Counted from the stretch's first letter, positions 34,868 through 44,392 are shown. The stretch is 64,000 nucleotides of DNA from JAHECE01 sp963780675 (GCA_963780675.1 CAWACR010000003.1:868001-932000), one strand, 5' to 3'. The notes: a model not told the origin generated them from the letters alone. Made by a program: numbers and translations.

Positions 34868-36468
34868 GGGGTTCTCCCAGCCGTTTCCCTCAGTGCGTCG
34901 GCGTTGTCGACGCCCTCTCGCCGTGAGCCGGCTGCGAGGCCGGCCACGAGGGCGACGGCACTGACCGCCGCCGCGATCCACAGCGGCCAGTTCCCCAGGC
35001 GGTCCGCGACGGTCACGGTGGTGCGCAGCGGCACCTCGTCGACCATCTGCTCGGCGGTGAACAGGCCCGTGCGCTCGCGGACGGCGCCGTCGGGGCCGAA
35101 GATCCCGCTGACGCCGACCGTCGAGATCTGCACCGCCGTCCGTCCGTGCTCGACGGCCCGCAGCCGCGTCATCGCGAGCTGCTGTGTCGATTCCGGGGTC
35201 ATCCCGAACGAGGCGTTGTTCGTCTGGACCACGATGATCTCCCCGCCGGCCAGGACCGCGTCCCGCACGAGGGCGTCGTAGGCGACCTCGAAGCAGATGA
35301 CGTCGGCGAGGGGGACCGTGCGCCCCAGCCGCTCGACGGGCAGCGGGACGACGCCGACCTCCGTGCCCGGGAGCATGTCCGTGCGCACCAGGTCGACCTT
35401 GTCGGAGAAGATCCGGGCGATCCCCCGCATCGGGATGTACTCGGCAAACGGCGCGGGGTGCTGCTTCGTGTACTCGGCCACGGGACCCTGGCCGCCCACC
35501 CAGAGCACCGCGTCGTTGTAGCGACCGCGGTCGTCGTACCGGAGCGTGCCGACGAGGATCGGGGCACCGGCGTCGAGCGCTGCGTCGTCGATGAGGCGCG
35601 CGGTGAGCGCATCGGTGCGGGGGTCCACGTCCGCTGCGTTCTCCGGCCACAGGATGACGTCGAGCTCACCCGGCCCCACGTCGTCGACGACGGCGCCCGT
35701 GCCGGCCACGTGGTTGCGCAGCACCTCCCGCCTGGTCGCGAACGCGTCGAGCCCCGGACGGGCCACGTTGCCCTGGACGGCCGCGATCCGGAGGGTCTCT
35801 GACCCCGCTGCCGACTCCCCCGCGGCGCCCGGTCCGGGCAGGGCGACGAGCAGACCACAGCCCACGAGGGCTGCGGCGGCGAGGACCGCCGCCCCGGCCC
35901 GGCCCGCCCGGCGGTCCCGGAGGTCCAACCACGCCTGGGCGACGAGCGCGCCACAGCCGGCGACGACGGCCGAGACGAGCGGGGCGCCGCCCAGCGAGGC
36001 GAGCGCCAGCAAGGGCGCGTCCGTCTGGGAGAACGCGAGACGACCCCACGGGAAGCCTCCGAACGGCCACAGCGAGCGCGCCTGCTCGACCGTGACCCAG
36101 GCCGCCGCGAAGACCGGCATCAGCCGGTACGGGTGGCCCTCCAGTACCGGTGCCCGCCTGATCCAGGCCCAGGCCGCCCCGAACCCGGCGACGAAGCCGG
36201 CCTCGGTCACGGAGAGGGCGATCCACGGAACGGCGCCGACCGAGACATAGAGCCAGTGGATGTGCGGGAGGAAGAACGCGAGGCCCCAGGCGAGGCCGAC
36301 GACGGCGCCCCACCGGGCGCTGTCACGCCGCAGGGCGAGGGCGAGGAGGGCCACACCGACGATGGCGGCCGGCCACCATCCCTGGTCGGGGAACGCCAAC
36401 CCGGTGACCAGCCCCCCGATGACCGCCTGCACGACGGTCACCGAACGGCTGGGTTCGCGGGAGGGCAC
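34864..36468 (-). CDS. lnt: Apolipoprotein N-acyltransferase
   Basis: A 534-residue membrane enzyme that adds the third acyl chain to lipoproteins. The first 200 residues contain about six membrane spans, and a last span follows near the C-terminus. Between them is the carbon-nitrogen hydrolase domain with the Glu-Lys-Cys triad: WPENAADVD, YTKQHPAPFAEYIP and ICFEVAYD. GTG 36468 lies six bases after TATCCT and fits a leaderless start; the frame extends further upstream but without support. It is coupled to ppm1 by ATGA. Confidence 0.92.
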   Translation of the reverse strand: MPSREPSRSVTVVQAVIGGLVTGLAFPDQGWWPAAIVGVALLALALRRDSARWGAVVGLAWGLAFFLPHIHWLYVSVGAVPWIALSVTEAGFVAGFGAAWAWIRRAPVLEGHPYRLMPVFAAAWVTVEQARSLWPFGGFPWGRLAFSQTDAPLLALASLGGAPLVSAVVAGCGALVAQAWLDLRDRRAGRAGAAVLAAAALVGCGLLVALPGPGAAGESAAGSETLRIAAVQGNVARPGLDAFATRREVLRNHVAGTGAVVDDVGPGELDVILWPENAADVDPRTDALTARLIDDAALDAGAPILVGTLRYDDRGRYNDAVLWVGGQGPVAEYTKQHPAPFAEYIPMRGIARIFSDKVDLVRTDMLPGTEVGVVPLPVERLGRTVPLADVICFEVAYDALVRDAVLAGGEIIVVQTNNASFGMTPESTQQLAMTRLRAVEHGRTAVQISTVGVSGIFGPDGAVRERTGLFTAEQMVDEVPLRTTVTVADRLGNWPLWIAAAVSAVALVAGLAAGSRREGVDNADALRETAGRTP

Positions 36469-36988
36469 CGCCGAAGGATACGTGCTGGACCTGCACGTCC
36501 CGGTGGCCGGTCCGCCATCGGCGTCACACGCGGCGACCGACCGGCCCGCGCGCCCTTCGGTCCGGTCGTGCCCCTGGAGGACGCGCCGTTTTCTAGTGAG
36601 CACGCAGGCCTAGTCGGTGTCCGCTCGAATGCGCCCATGCGAACGCGTGGCCGCATCAATCCGCCATCGGAAGAGACGCGTCCACGAGAGGAACAAGTGG
36701 AAACTTACTCCTGGTCTGCTGCCTGTCAAGGGCAACGAACATGCAGGTCACGGACGTGGCCGCAGGTCAGATGCGGCCACCGAACCGAGCTTTGGTCGAC
36801 CGGTCGGCGTGTCGCACGGCGTGTCGCCGCGGCTCGTGGCGCGCGAGGCTGTAAAGGCGCCTCCCGGGCGGATTCGGGCCGACTCCCACCCCGGATTGGG
36901 GATGCCCGGCGGGGGGACGGAGGACCCCTGGACGCGCCGTCGTCGAGCGCCCTGCCCCGCGCCTCCCCGAGGTCTTCCCCGAGGACGG
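36469..36988. other. 520-base intergenic region between lnt and helY
   Basis: It holds the lnt -10 element (36475-36480) at one edge and the helY stop at the other. The short frames here look like chance. Around 36690-36760 the composition is less GC-rich than the surroundings, but I see no tRNA, no clear terminator and no recognisable small RNA. Confidence 0.4.
36475..36480 (-). promoter_or_regulatory. -10 element of a probable leaderless promoter (lnt)
   Basis: TATCCT on the minus strand, six bases before the GTG of lnt. Confidence 0.5.
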
Positions 36989-39931
36989 TCAGAGCGCGGA
37001 GTGGGCGATGACGCCGCGGCGGACCTTGGTGATCGCTTCGTGGGCGCGGTGCCGGACATGCGCGCGCGGCGCGGCCGTGGCGAGCTGGTCGAGCAGGTCG
37101 AGGACCTGCTTGGCCCATCGGACGAAGTCCCCCGCCGCGAGGTCGGACCCGTGCAGCACGGCCTCCAGCGACCCGCCGCGCGCCCAGCGATGCATCGCCG
37201 GGACGAGCCCGAGGTCGAGGGGGGCGGCCGGGGAGATCCGGTGGTCGCGCTCGAGCGCGGCGAGGGAGTCGGCCAGCCGCACGGTGGCCTCGATCGCCCG
37301 GCCCAGGGCACCCGCAGGGCCGCCGGGCAGCGCGGGCGAGGTCTCGACCTCGTCCGACCGGGACTCGTACAGCACGGCCCCGCACACGGCCGCCAGCTCG
37401 GCGGCGTCGAGGTGGTCCCACGCGCCCGTGCGCAGGCACTCGGCCAGGACCAGGTCCCGTCCCACGTAGAGCCGGCGCAGCCACTCGCCGTCGGCCGTCA
37501 CGACCACGTCCTGCGCCGGGCCGCCCCGGTCCACGGCACTCCCCGTCTCCCTCCCCCGGCCTTCCGCGCCGGGGGGCTCGCCGGCCGGCGCCAGGTAGCC
37601 GAGGGCCGTCAGCACCTCGCAGATGCGGTCGAAGTCGCGAGCGATGGACGACGTGCGGCCCTCGATGCGCCGGACGAGCGACTCGTGCTCGGCCGACAGA
37701 CGGGCCCACCGTTCCGCCCAGCGTGCGTGGTCCTCGCGGTCGGTGCACCCGTGGCACGGGTGGGCGCGCAGGGCCGCTCGGAGCCGGGACAGCTCCGCGT
37801 CGTCGGCCGCTGCGGACCTGACGCGGGACGAGCGCCGAGGGTGGCCGGCGTCCTCCCGCGGGCCCAGGTCGGCGAGGGCGTTGCGCAGCGACGACGCGAG
37901 GTCGCGGCGGTCGGCCGGTCGCCGGGCGCTGAAGGTCTTGGGGATGCGTACCCGGGTGACGGCCCGCACACCGTCGGGTGTGTCGCTCACGGAGAGCCTG
38001 CGCACCTGGCGGTCCGCGGTGAGGACGACGAGCCGGGGTCCGTCGAGGGCGGTGGTCGACTCGAGGACGACCGCGTGCCCGGCGCGTCGCCCGCCGGGGA
38101 CCTCGACGACGTCGCCCGGCCTGAGCTCGCCCATGGCCGCGGCCGCGGAGTCCCGCCGGGTGCGTGAGCGGGCGCGGGAGAGATCGGCCTCGCGGTCGGC
38201 GATCGCACGCCGGATCCGTGCATACTCGGCGAAGTCACCGAGGTGGCAGCGCATCGCCGCGGCGTAGCCCTCGAGGGCCTCGGCGTGGCTGCGTGCCTGG
38301 CGGGCGAGCCCGACCACCGCCCGGTCGGCCTGGAACTGGGCGAAGGACGTCTCGAGGACCTCCCGGGCGCGCGTGCGCCCGGTCTGCGCCACGAGGTTGA
38401 CGGCCATGTTGTAGCTCGGCGCGAAGCTCGACCGGAGCGGGTACGTCCGGCGCGATGCGAGGCCGGCGAGAGCGACCGGGTCGAGGCCCCCGGAGTAGAG
38501 GACGACGGCGTGGCCCTCGACGTCGATCCCCCGCCGCCCCGCGCGACCCGTGAGCTGGGTGTACTCGGCTGCGGTGACCTGGGCGTGGCTCTGGCCGTCC
38601 CACTTCACGAGCTTCTCGAGGACGACCGAGCGGGCCGGCATGTTGATCCCGAGGGCGAGCGTCTCGGTGGCGAACACGACCTTGGTCAGGCCCGCCGTGA
38701 ACAGCGCCTCCACCGTCTCCTTGAACACCGGCAGGAGGCCCGCGTGATGGGCCGCGACCCCCCGGGTGAGGGCGTGGGACCACGACCAGAATCCGAGGAC
38801 GTCGAGGTCCTCGGGAGGCAGGGTCGCGCACCTCTCGTCGATGACGGCCTGGATCCTCACCCGTTCCTCCGGGGTGGTCAGCGACATCCCGGAGGCGACC
38901 ACCTGGGCCACCGCGGCGTCGCACGCCGCTCTGGAGAAGATGAAGACGATCGCCGGGAGCAGGCCGGCCCGGTCGAGCCTGTCGACCACGACCGGCCTCG
39001 ACGGCGCACGCACCGAAGGTCCCGAACCGCGCCGGCCGGGCGGGAGCTGGTCGGCCCGCCGGCCGCGGGCGCGGCCGTACCGGTCCGGAGCGCTCGTGGA
39101 CCGGTACGCGCGACGGACAGCCTCGACGAGGTCAGGGTTGATGGGCGGGTTCGGGCCGGGGTCCGTGGGGTCGACCCGGCTCGAGTACAGGTCGAGGATC
39201 GCGTCCCGCACCATGACGTGCTGCCACAGCGGGACCGGCCGGCGTTCGGAGACCACGACGGCCACCGCGCCCCGGACGGTGGTGAGCCACTGCCCGAACT
39301 CCTCGGCGTTGGAGACCGTCGCCGACAGCGCCACCAGCTGGACGTCGTCGTCGAGGTGGATGATCACCTCTTCCCAGACGGCGCCGCGGAAGCGGTCGGC
39401 GAGGTAGTGCACCTCGTCCATCACCACGAAGCCGAGGCCCCCGAGCGTCGGGGAGTCCGCGTAGAGCATGTTGCGGAGGACCTCGGTGGTCATGACGACT
39501 ACGGGGGCGTCGCCGTTGATCGTCGTGTCGCCGGTGAGGAGGCCCACGTTCTCGGCGCCGTGCACCGCGACGAGGTCCACGTACTTCTGATTGCTCAGGG
39601 CCTTGATCGGCGTCGTGTAGAAGGCCTTGCGGCCGCTGAGGAGCCCGAGGTGGACCGCGAACTCCCCGACGACCGTCTTCCCCGCGCCCGTCGGCGCGGC
39701 GACCAGCACGCCCTGGCCGTCCTCGACGGCGCGGCAGGCCTCCACCTGGAAGGGGTCGAGCTCGAACGCGAGGTGTGAGCGGAAGCGGGCGAGCTCGGTC
39801 CGTTCGTCGGCGGCCCGGGCGCGCGCAGCGGCGTAGCGATCGGCGGGCGTCTCCCCGCCCCGTCCATCCGGCCCCGAACCTGTCGGCCCCGAGCCGGCCG
39901 GTCTGCCCGCCCGGCGCCGGGCCGGGCTCAC
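36989..39931 (-). CDS. helY: DEAD/DEAH-box helicase HelY (Ski2/Mtr4-like)
   Basis: A 980-residue superfamily 2 RNA helicase. The Q-region FELDPFQVEACRAVEDGQGV, Walker A APTGAGKT, TTPIKALSNQKY, the Walker B box MDEVHYLADRFRG, LSAT and the motif VI QLTGRAGRRG are all present. The C-terminal 400 residues are the Ski2/Mtr4-type accessory domain. It probably unwinds RNA for degradation. Between the two RecA domains is a linker with an inserted low-complexity segment (RGRRADQLPPGRRG). The GTG overlaps the stop of the lipid kinase gene. Confidence 0.93.
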   Translation of the reverse strand: MSPARRRAGRPAGSGPTGSGPDGRGGETPADRYAAARARAADERTELARFRSHLAFELDPFQVEACRAVEDGQGVLVAAPTGAGKTVVGEFAVHLGLLSGRKAFYTTPIKALSNQKYVDLVAVHGAENVGLLTGDTTINGDAPVVVMTTEVLRNMLYADSPTLGGLGFVVMDEVHYLADRFRGAVWEEVIIHLDDDVQLVALSATVSNAEEFGQWLTTVRGAVAVVVSERRPVPLWQHVMVRDAILDLYSSRVDPTDPGPNPPINPDLVEAVRRAYRSTSAPDRYGRARGRRADQLPPGRRGSGPSVRAPSRPVVVDRLDRAGLLPAIVFIFSRAACDAAVAQVVASGMSLTTPEERVRIQAVIDERCATLPPEDLDVLGFWSWSHALTRGVAAHHAGLLPVFKETVEALFTAGLTKVVFATETLALGINMPARSVVLEKLVKWDGQSHAQVTAAEYTQLTGRAGRRGIDVEGHAVVLYSGGLDPVALAGLASRRTYPLRSSFAPSYNMAVNLVAQTGRTRAREVLETSFAQFQADRAVVGLARQARSHAEALEGYAAAMRCHLGDFAEYARIRRAIADREADLSRARSRTRRDSAAAAMGELRPGDVVEVPGGRRAGHAVVLESTTALDGPRLVVLTADRQVRRLSVSDTPDGVRAVTRVRIPKTFSARRPADRRDLASSLRNALADLGPREDAGHPRRSSRVRSAAADDAELSRLRAALRAHPCHGCTDREDHARWAERWARLSAEHESLVRRIEGRTSSIARDFDRICEVLTALGYLAPAGEPPGAEGRGRETGSAVDRGGPAQDVVVTADGEWLRRLYVGRDLVLAECLRTGAWDHLDAAELAAVCGAVLYESRSDEVETSPALPGGPAGALGRAIEATVRLADSLAALERDHRISPAAPLDLGLVPAMHRWARGGSLEAVLHGSDLAAGDFVRWAKQVLDLLDQLATAAPRAHVRHRAHEAITKVRRGVIAHSAL

Positions 39932-40866
39932 GCGGCGCCCCCGCGGGCCGGTGCCAGCACGGCGAGGGCGCCGGCCTCAACCACACACCGCAGGGGCAAC
40001 GGTCCCAGCAGCTCGCCGTCGGCGTATGCCGCCGGCGGGTGCGGATGGAGCTCACCCGGCAGCGGTTCCAGGATGACCTCGCGGGCGCGCACGATCGTGA
40101 CGTCGGGGTGGGTCACGTGGGTTCCCCGGTAGACGCGCGGGAAGACGCGCACGAGCTCCGTCCGGCTGACCGGACCGACGAGCACGACGTCGAGCAGGCC
40201 GTCGTCGAAGCGCGCGTCGGGCGCGATGTGCATCCCGCCGCCGAAGGCAGGGCCGTTGGCGAGGGCCACCAGCGTGCGGGGGCCCGACTGCTCGACCCCG
40301 TCGAGGAGGAGGCGGTACCCGTAGGGCCGGAACCTGCGGAGCTCGCCGGCCAGAGCACGCACGTACCGACCGGTCCCGCCCGGCCAGGTGAGGACGTTGG
40401 CGCGCGCGTTGACGGCGGCGTCGAGCCCCGCCGAGAGCACCCCGAGGAACCAGGTGTCGGACCCCGGCCGATTCCCGGTCACCCGGACCGCGTCCACCAG
40501 GCGGGGTCCTCGGAGGAGCGCGTCGCCGATCGCCCGCACCGCGCCGTCGACGTCGCGTACCGGCAGCCCGAGGGCCCGTGCGATGTCGTTGCCGTTGCCG
40601 ACGGGGACGACGCCGAGCGGTACCGCGGTGCCGGCGACGGCATTGACGCCGAGGTGGACGATCCCGTCTCCGCCGACCACGACGAGCGCGTCCAGTCCCC
40701 CGATCACGCCGTCGCGCGCCCGGGCGGCCGCGCCCTCGGCGTCGGTTCCGCTGAGGTCCGTGACCGCGATCCCGAGGCCGGCAAGGCCCGACATCACCGC
40801 GGCGCCGAGCCTGCGGCCACGACCGTGGCCGGCGGCGGGGTTCACGACGACGCCCATGCGCGTCAC
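39928..40866 (-). CDS. Diacylglycerol kinase family lipid kinase
   Basis: A 312-residue cytoplasmic lipid kinase of the DgkB/YegS family. The start MGVVVNPAAGHGRGRRLG, the ATP-site VVVGGDGIVHLGVNAV and VPVGNGNDIARALGLP are diagnostic. It phosphorylates diacylglycerol or a related lipid (family knowledge). It is inserted between tatC and helY, which are adjacent in M. tuberculosis. It overlaps both neighbours by GTGA. Confidence 0.9.
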   Translation of the reverse strand: MTRMGVVVNPAAGHGRGRRLGAAVMSGLAGLGIAVTDLSGTDAEGAAARARDGVIGGLDALVVVGGDGIVHLGVNAVAGTAVPLGVVPVGNGNDIARALGLPVRDVDGAVRAIGDALLRGPRLVDAVRVTGNRPGSDTWFLGVLSAGLDAAVNARANVLTWPGGTGRYVRALAGELRRFRPYGYRLLLDGVEQSGPRTLVALANGPAFGGGMHIAPDARFDDGLLDVVLVGPVSRTELVRVFPRVYRGTHVTHPDVTIVRAREVILEPLPGELHPHPPAAYADGELLGPLPLRCVVEAGALAVLAPARGGAA

Positions 40867-41663
40867 GAGGCCTCCGCGGCTCCCCCGGTGACCCGCGGCG
40901 CCCGCCTGCCCGCACGCTTGTCGAGGAGGATGCAGACGCCCACCGCGCCGAAGTAGAGCCCGCAGATCGGCACCGCGAGCAGGAGCATCGAGACGGCGTC
41001 GGGGGTCGGAGTGGCGACGGCGGAGAAGATGAACACGAGGAGGACCGCCCAGCGCCAGCCGCGGACCCAGGTCCGCCCCCTCACCAGGCCGAGGGCAGTG
41101 AGCGCCACCATCGCCAGGGGAAGCAGGAACGCCAGCCCGAAGGCGAGCGTCAGCTGCATCACGAATCCGAGGTAGACGGAGGCGTTGATGAAGTTGACCG
41201 AGCCCGTCGGGGTGAAGTCGATCAGCAGTCCCACGGCGTGCGGGAGGAAGAGGTAGGCCATCGTGACGCCGCCCAGGAAAAGGGGCACGCCGGCCGCGAA
41301 GTAGGCGAGCGAGCGCCGCTTCTCCGTCGTGGTGAGCCCCGGCGCGACGAACGCCCACGCCTGGTACAACCACCACGGGCTCGAGACGACGAGCCCCACG
41401 AAGATGGACACCCGCAGCCGGATGTCGAAGGAGGTGGCGATGCCCTCGAAGTTGAGGGCTGCGGTCTTGCCGCCGTCGTTCACGGCCTCGATGGGGGCCT
41501 GGAGCGCGGCGAAGACCTGCTCGTAGACGATCCAGCCGAGGATCGAACCGACGACGACCCCGAGCGCTGCGAGGACGAGACGACGGCGCGCCTCACGTAC
41601 GTGGGAAGCGAGGGGCATCCGCCCCTCGGGGTTGCGCCGCCGTCCTGCTGTGCCGATGGCCAC
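40863..41663 (-). CDS. tatC: Sec-independent protein translocase TatC
   Basis: A 266-residue membrane protein with six spans; it is the twin-arginine signal receptor of the Tat system. The N-terminal MPLASHVREARRRL corresponds to the conserved HLxELRxR motif; the usual L-E is S-H-V-R-E here. FVGLVVSSPWWLYQAWAFVAPGL and the later FLLPLAMV segment are typical. The GTG start is five bases after the tatA stop. Confidence 0.93.
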   Translation of the reverse strand: MAIGTAGRRRNPEGRMPLASHVREARRRLVLAALGVVVGSILGWIVYEQVFAALQAPIEAVNDGGKTAALNFEGIATSFDIRLRVSIFVGLVVSSPWWLYQAWAFVAPGLTTTEKRRSLAYFAAGVPLFLGGVTMAYLFLPHAVGLLIDFTPTGSVNFINASVYLGFVMQLTLAFGLAFLLPLAMVALTALGLVRGRTWVRGWRWAVLLVFIFSAVATPTPDAVSMLLLAVPICGLYFGAVGVCILLDKRAGRRAPRVTGGAAEAS

Positions 41664-41668
41664 GCTCG

Positions 41669-41956
41669 CTAGCGGCCGGACGAACCAGCCTCGCCGGGAG
41701 GCGTGGCGGCGGGAGTGCCGGTCGATCCCGTCGCCGGGCCGTCCGGTGCGGTGGTCTCAGAGTCGCTGGTCTCGGTGGCGGCGTCCGCAGGGGCAGGCGC
41801 GTCGCTGCCGCGCAGCTCCTTCGCCTCTTCCTTCAGGATCTTCAGCGACTTGCCGACGTTCTTCGCCACGTCCGGGAGCCGGTTGGCGCCGAACAGGACG
41901 AGCACGATGAGCGCGAGCAGCAGGATGTGCTGGATCTGCAGTCCGTTGCGGAACAT
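41669..41956 (-). CDS. tatA: Sec-independent protein translocase TatA
   Basis: A 95-residue Tat pore subunit: one N-terminal membrane helix (HILLLALIVLVLFGANRLP), the conserved FG and RLP hinge, an amphipathic helix (VAKNVGKSLKILKEEAKE), and a flexible Ser/Thr/Pro tail. GGAAGG precedes the ATG. It is directly upstream of tatC and forms the Tat unit of the pafBC-tat-helY cluster. Confidence 0.93.
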   Translation of the reverse strand: MFRNGLQIQHILLLALIVLVLFGANRLPDVAKNVGKSLKILKEEAKELRGSDAPAPADAATETSDSETTAPDGPATGSTGTPAATPPGEAGSSGR

Positions 41957-42066
41957 GGTCTGCCTTCCGGTTTGGTCTTCCCAGTGTACGTGGCGGACAC
42001 AAGACGGTCGGCGAGGTCCCGCGGGACGCCCGCTCGGGGTCCGCCCCTCGACGACGTCCGGGCAGG

Positions 42067-42399
42067 TCACAGAGGTGACCCGACCTGCTTCCAGTGACGA
42101 AGAGCACGGTCGAGTCGCGCCGTCCGGCGTCGACGGACGGTGAGGCGGTGCGCCTCCCGGACACCGGTGAACCGCGCGCGATCGGCGGCACCGCCGCCGA
42201 TGTCGGGACGGGGCGGAACCGGCTCGGGGAAGCGCTCCTTCAGCTCGGCCTGGAGCGCTTCGAGTCGCGCCACGACCTGAGAGGCCCGGTCGAGCTCGGC
42301 GAGCAGGGCCTTCCCCGAGCGCCAGAGCCGACGCGCCAGCACCACGAGGCCGCCCAGCATCGCAAGGACGAGGAGGAGCCAGACGCTGAACCAGAGCAC
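42067..42399 (-). CDS. Small single-pass membrane protein with coiled coil
   Basis: A 110-residue protein. One N-terminal membrane helix (VWLLLVLAMLGGLVVLARRL), a short coiled coil (LLAELDRASQVVARLEALQAEL) and a basic tail. I do not recognise a family. It lies between pafC and tatA, a position that is empty in M. tuberculosis. GTG 42399 follows TAGCCT by six bases, inside the end of pafC. A role at the Tat machinery or as a membrane anchor is only a guess from context. Confidence 0.7.
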   Translation of the reverse strand: MLWFSVWLLLVLAMLGGLVVLARRLWRSGKALLAELDRASQVVARLEALQAELKERFPEPVPPRPDIGGGAADRARFTGVREAHRLTVRRRRTARLDRALRHWKQVGSPL

Positions 42400-42403
42400 G
42401 TGC

Positions 42404-43379
42404 TCAGGCTAGCCGCTCGTACGCGGCGAGCGCGGCGGACGGCCGATCGGGCGACGTCGTCCGCGAGCCACGCCGGGTCCAGGGACCGGACGTCGGCGCC
42501 GAGGCTCAGCACGAGCCCCCGGATCCAGGGGACCGAGGCCACGCGGAGGCGCACGCGCAACCCGCCGTCGTCGAGGTCCGTGACCGACTCCACCGGAAGG
42601 CTCTCGGCGACCCAGCGGGCGCGCGAGGCGAGGTCGAGGGTGGCGACCAGGTCGCCCTCGCCGAGGTCGGGCTCCGCCCCCGCGCCTCCGGTCTCCTGGA
42701 GCTCGGGGTGCTCCCCCGCAGGTCGGTCCTCGAGGCGGGCGGCGAGGATCCGATCGAGGCGGAAGTGCCGCGCCTCCCCCGCGCGGTGGCACCAGGCCCG
42801 GAGGAACCACCGAGCGCCGTCGGTCAGGAGCTGGATCGGGTCGATGTCGCGCTCGCTGACGACGTCGGCGCCCGAGACGTAGCGCAGGTGGACCACGCGC
42901 CGGGCCGTGATCGCACCCCGCAGCTGCTCCAGGAGGTCGGACTGTGCGGGCCTCGCCAGACGGACGTCCACCGACGAGGCCGCGATCGCGGCCTCCCCGG
43001 CGGCCGCCGTCAGCTTGGCCGCGGCGGAGGCCACGACCTGCGCCTCCGGGAGCCCCGGCATGGCCTCGACCGATCGCAGCGCGGCGAGGAGCGCGACCGC
43101 CTCCGTGGCGCCGAGGCGCAGCGGCCGATGCATGCCGCGGGCGTCGGTCAGCGTCAGGACGCCCCGCTCGTAGGCGTCGTAGGAGAAGTCGATGAGGTCG
43201 TCCGGGAGGTACCCGGGCGTGCCGGACACCCACAGCAGGTTGACGTCCGCGAGCACCTGCCCCTCGGTCACGCCGAAGTGGTCGGCGACCTCCGACACGG
43301 GTGCCCCTGGACGCCGCGTGAGGTACGCGATGAGCGCCAGCAACCGGGTGAGCCGCTCGGTGGTCGGTTCGGCAGGCAT
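42404..43379 (-). CDS. pafC: WYL-domain transcriptional regulator PafC (C-terminus frameshifted)
   Basis: About 324 residues: an N-terminal helix-turn-helix (TERLTRLLALIAYL, VSEVADHFGVTEGQVLADV) and a WYL domain (RVVHLRYVSG, RWFLRAWCHRAGEARHFRLDRI) plus the WCX extension. PafB and PafC act together as the activator of the mycobacterial DNA-damage response. Past LADDVARSAVR the open frame runs on into the next gene. Removing one C near 42430 restores the ending ALAAYERLA and a stop at 42404-42406. That gives the expected length and abuts the downstream start. The ATG overlaps the pafB stop (TGATG). Confidence 0.87.
42406..42411 (-). promoter_or_regulatory. -10 element of a probable leaderless promoter inside pafC
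   Basis: TAGCCT on the minus strand, six bases before GTG 42399. It would let the small membrane protein and tatAC be made without pafBC transcription. Confidence 0.45.
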
Positions 43380-44347
43380 CAGGACGCCCGTCCCAGCTGT
43401 GCGGCGGAGCGCAGGCGCCGGAGCACCGCGTCCCGTAGCTCGGCCGGCTCGAGGACCACGACGGCGTCCGCGTAGCCGGCGAGCTCGTCGGCGAACAGCT
43501 CGGCGTCCTCGAAGGCGACTGTGATCACATCCCGCTCCCCCGCGACGACCGCCGGCCCGAGGGCTCGGGCGCGGAGTGCGGCGCCTCGCTCGGCGAGCAC
43601 GGCGAGGCGCGACGTGCCCCCGGTTCCGCGGGCGCGCGCGAGGAGGGAGGCGACGTCGACGTCGTCGGGCACCGTCGCGGTGCCGACCGGCCCGGCCGTC
43701 CGGACCCGGCCCTCGATCCGGGAGAGCCGGAAGGCGCGCGGGGCGCCGCGGTCCCGGTCGAGGCCCAGCAGGTACCAGCCCCGGTCCTGGCAGACGAGCC
43801 GCCACGGCTCGACGACGCGGCTGCGCACCTCGGCCGTGCTGGCCGCGCGGTAGGTGAACGTGACCGCGGTCCGGTTCGTGAGCGCGTCGAGGAGCGCGGA
43901 GAACGCCACCTCGGGGGCGCGCAACCGGAGCGCCACACCCGCGGCCGCGTCCGGCTCCGGGGCCGGCCCGACCGCGCGGAGCTTGGTCAACCCACGGCTG
44001 GCCGGGCCGCGCAGGCTCGCGTCCCGCCAGATCTGGGCCGCCAACGACAGCAGCCCGATCTCTGCCGCGGTGAAGTCGACCGGCGGGAGCTCGTACCCGT
44101 CGGTGTCGATGCGGTAGCCGACGTCGTCGGCGTGCGTCGCGTCGGTGTCGGTGACGAGGGGGATGCCCAGGTCGCGCAGCGCGTCCTTGTCCCGTTCGAA
44201 CATGCGCTCGAAGGACTCGTCGGAGGTCGCCGCACCGTAGCCGTGCACCTGGGTTCGGATCTGCGCCTTGGTCATGCGGCGTTCGGCGTGCGTGAGGGCG
44301 ATGACGAGGTCGAGCAGCCGTTCGGCCGGGTCCACGCGATCTGCCAC
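43379..44347 (-). CDS. pafB: WYL-domain transcriptional regulator PafB
   Basis: A 322-residue partner of PafC with the same layout. The N-terminal wHTH is AERLLDLVIALTHAERRMTK, and RMFERDKDALRDLGIPL is a typical PafB segment. The WYL domain has AVTFTYRAAST and VEPWRLVCQDRGWYLLGLDRD. It senses a DNA-damage signal, probably single-stranded DNA, with PafC (recent literature, by family). GTG 44347 is six bases after TAGCCT. pafA, which precedes pafB in M. tuberculosis, is not here. Confidence 0.92.
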   Translation of the reverse strand: MADRVDPAERLLDLVIALTHAERRMTKAQIRTQVHGYGAATSDESFERMFERDKDALRDLGIPLVTDTDATHADDVGYRIDTDGYELPPVDFTAAEIGLLSLAAQIWRDASLRGPASRGLTKLRAVGPAPEPDAAAGVALRLRAPEVAFSALLDALTNRTAVTFTYRAASTAEVRSRVVEPWRLVCQDRGWYLLGLDRDRGAPRAFRLSRIEGRVRTAGPVGTATVPDDVDVASLLARARGTGGTSRLAVLAERGAALRARALGPAVVAGERDVITVAFEDAELFADELAGYADAVVVLEPAELRDAVLRRLRSAAQLGRAS

Positions 44348-44353
44348 CGGCCC

Positions 44354-44359
44354 AGGCTA
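44354..44359 (-). promoter_or_regulatory. -10 element of the leaderless pafB promoter
   Basis: TAGCCT on the minus strand, six bases before the pafB GTG. It lies 27 bases from the opposing -10 of the DUF3866 gene, so the two promoters share their upstream regions. Confidence 0.55.
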
Positions 44360-44386
44360 CCGGCCACCCGCTGAGGCCCCCGGCGG

Positions 44387-44392
44387 TAGCGT
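44387..44392 (+). promoter_or_regulatory. -10 element of the leaderless DUF3866 promoter
   Basis: TAGCGT, six bases before GTG 44399. It is divergent from and overlaps with the pafB promoter region. Confidence 0.55.

Noticed and set aside
36604..36988. Possible small RNA between lnt and helY
   Set aside because: Slightly less GC-rich and has short inverted pieces, but no fold I can name and no promoter/terminator pair.
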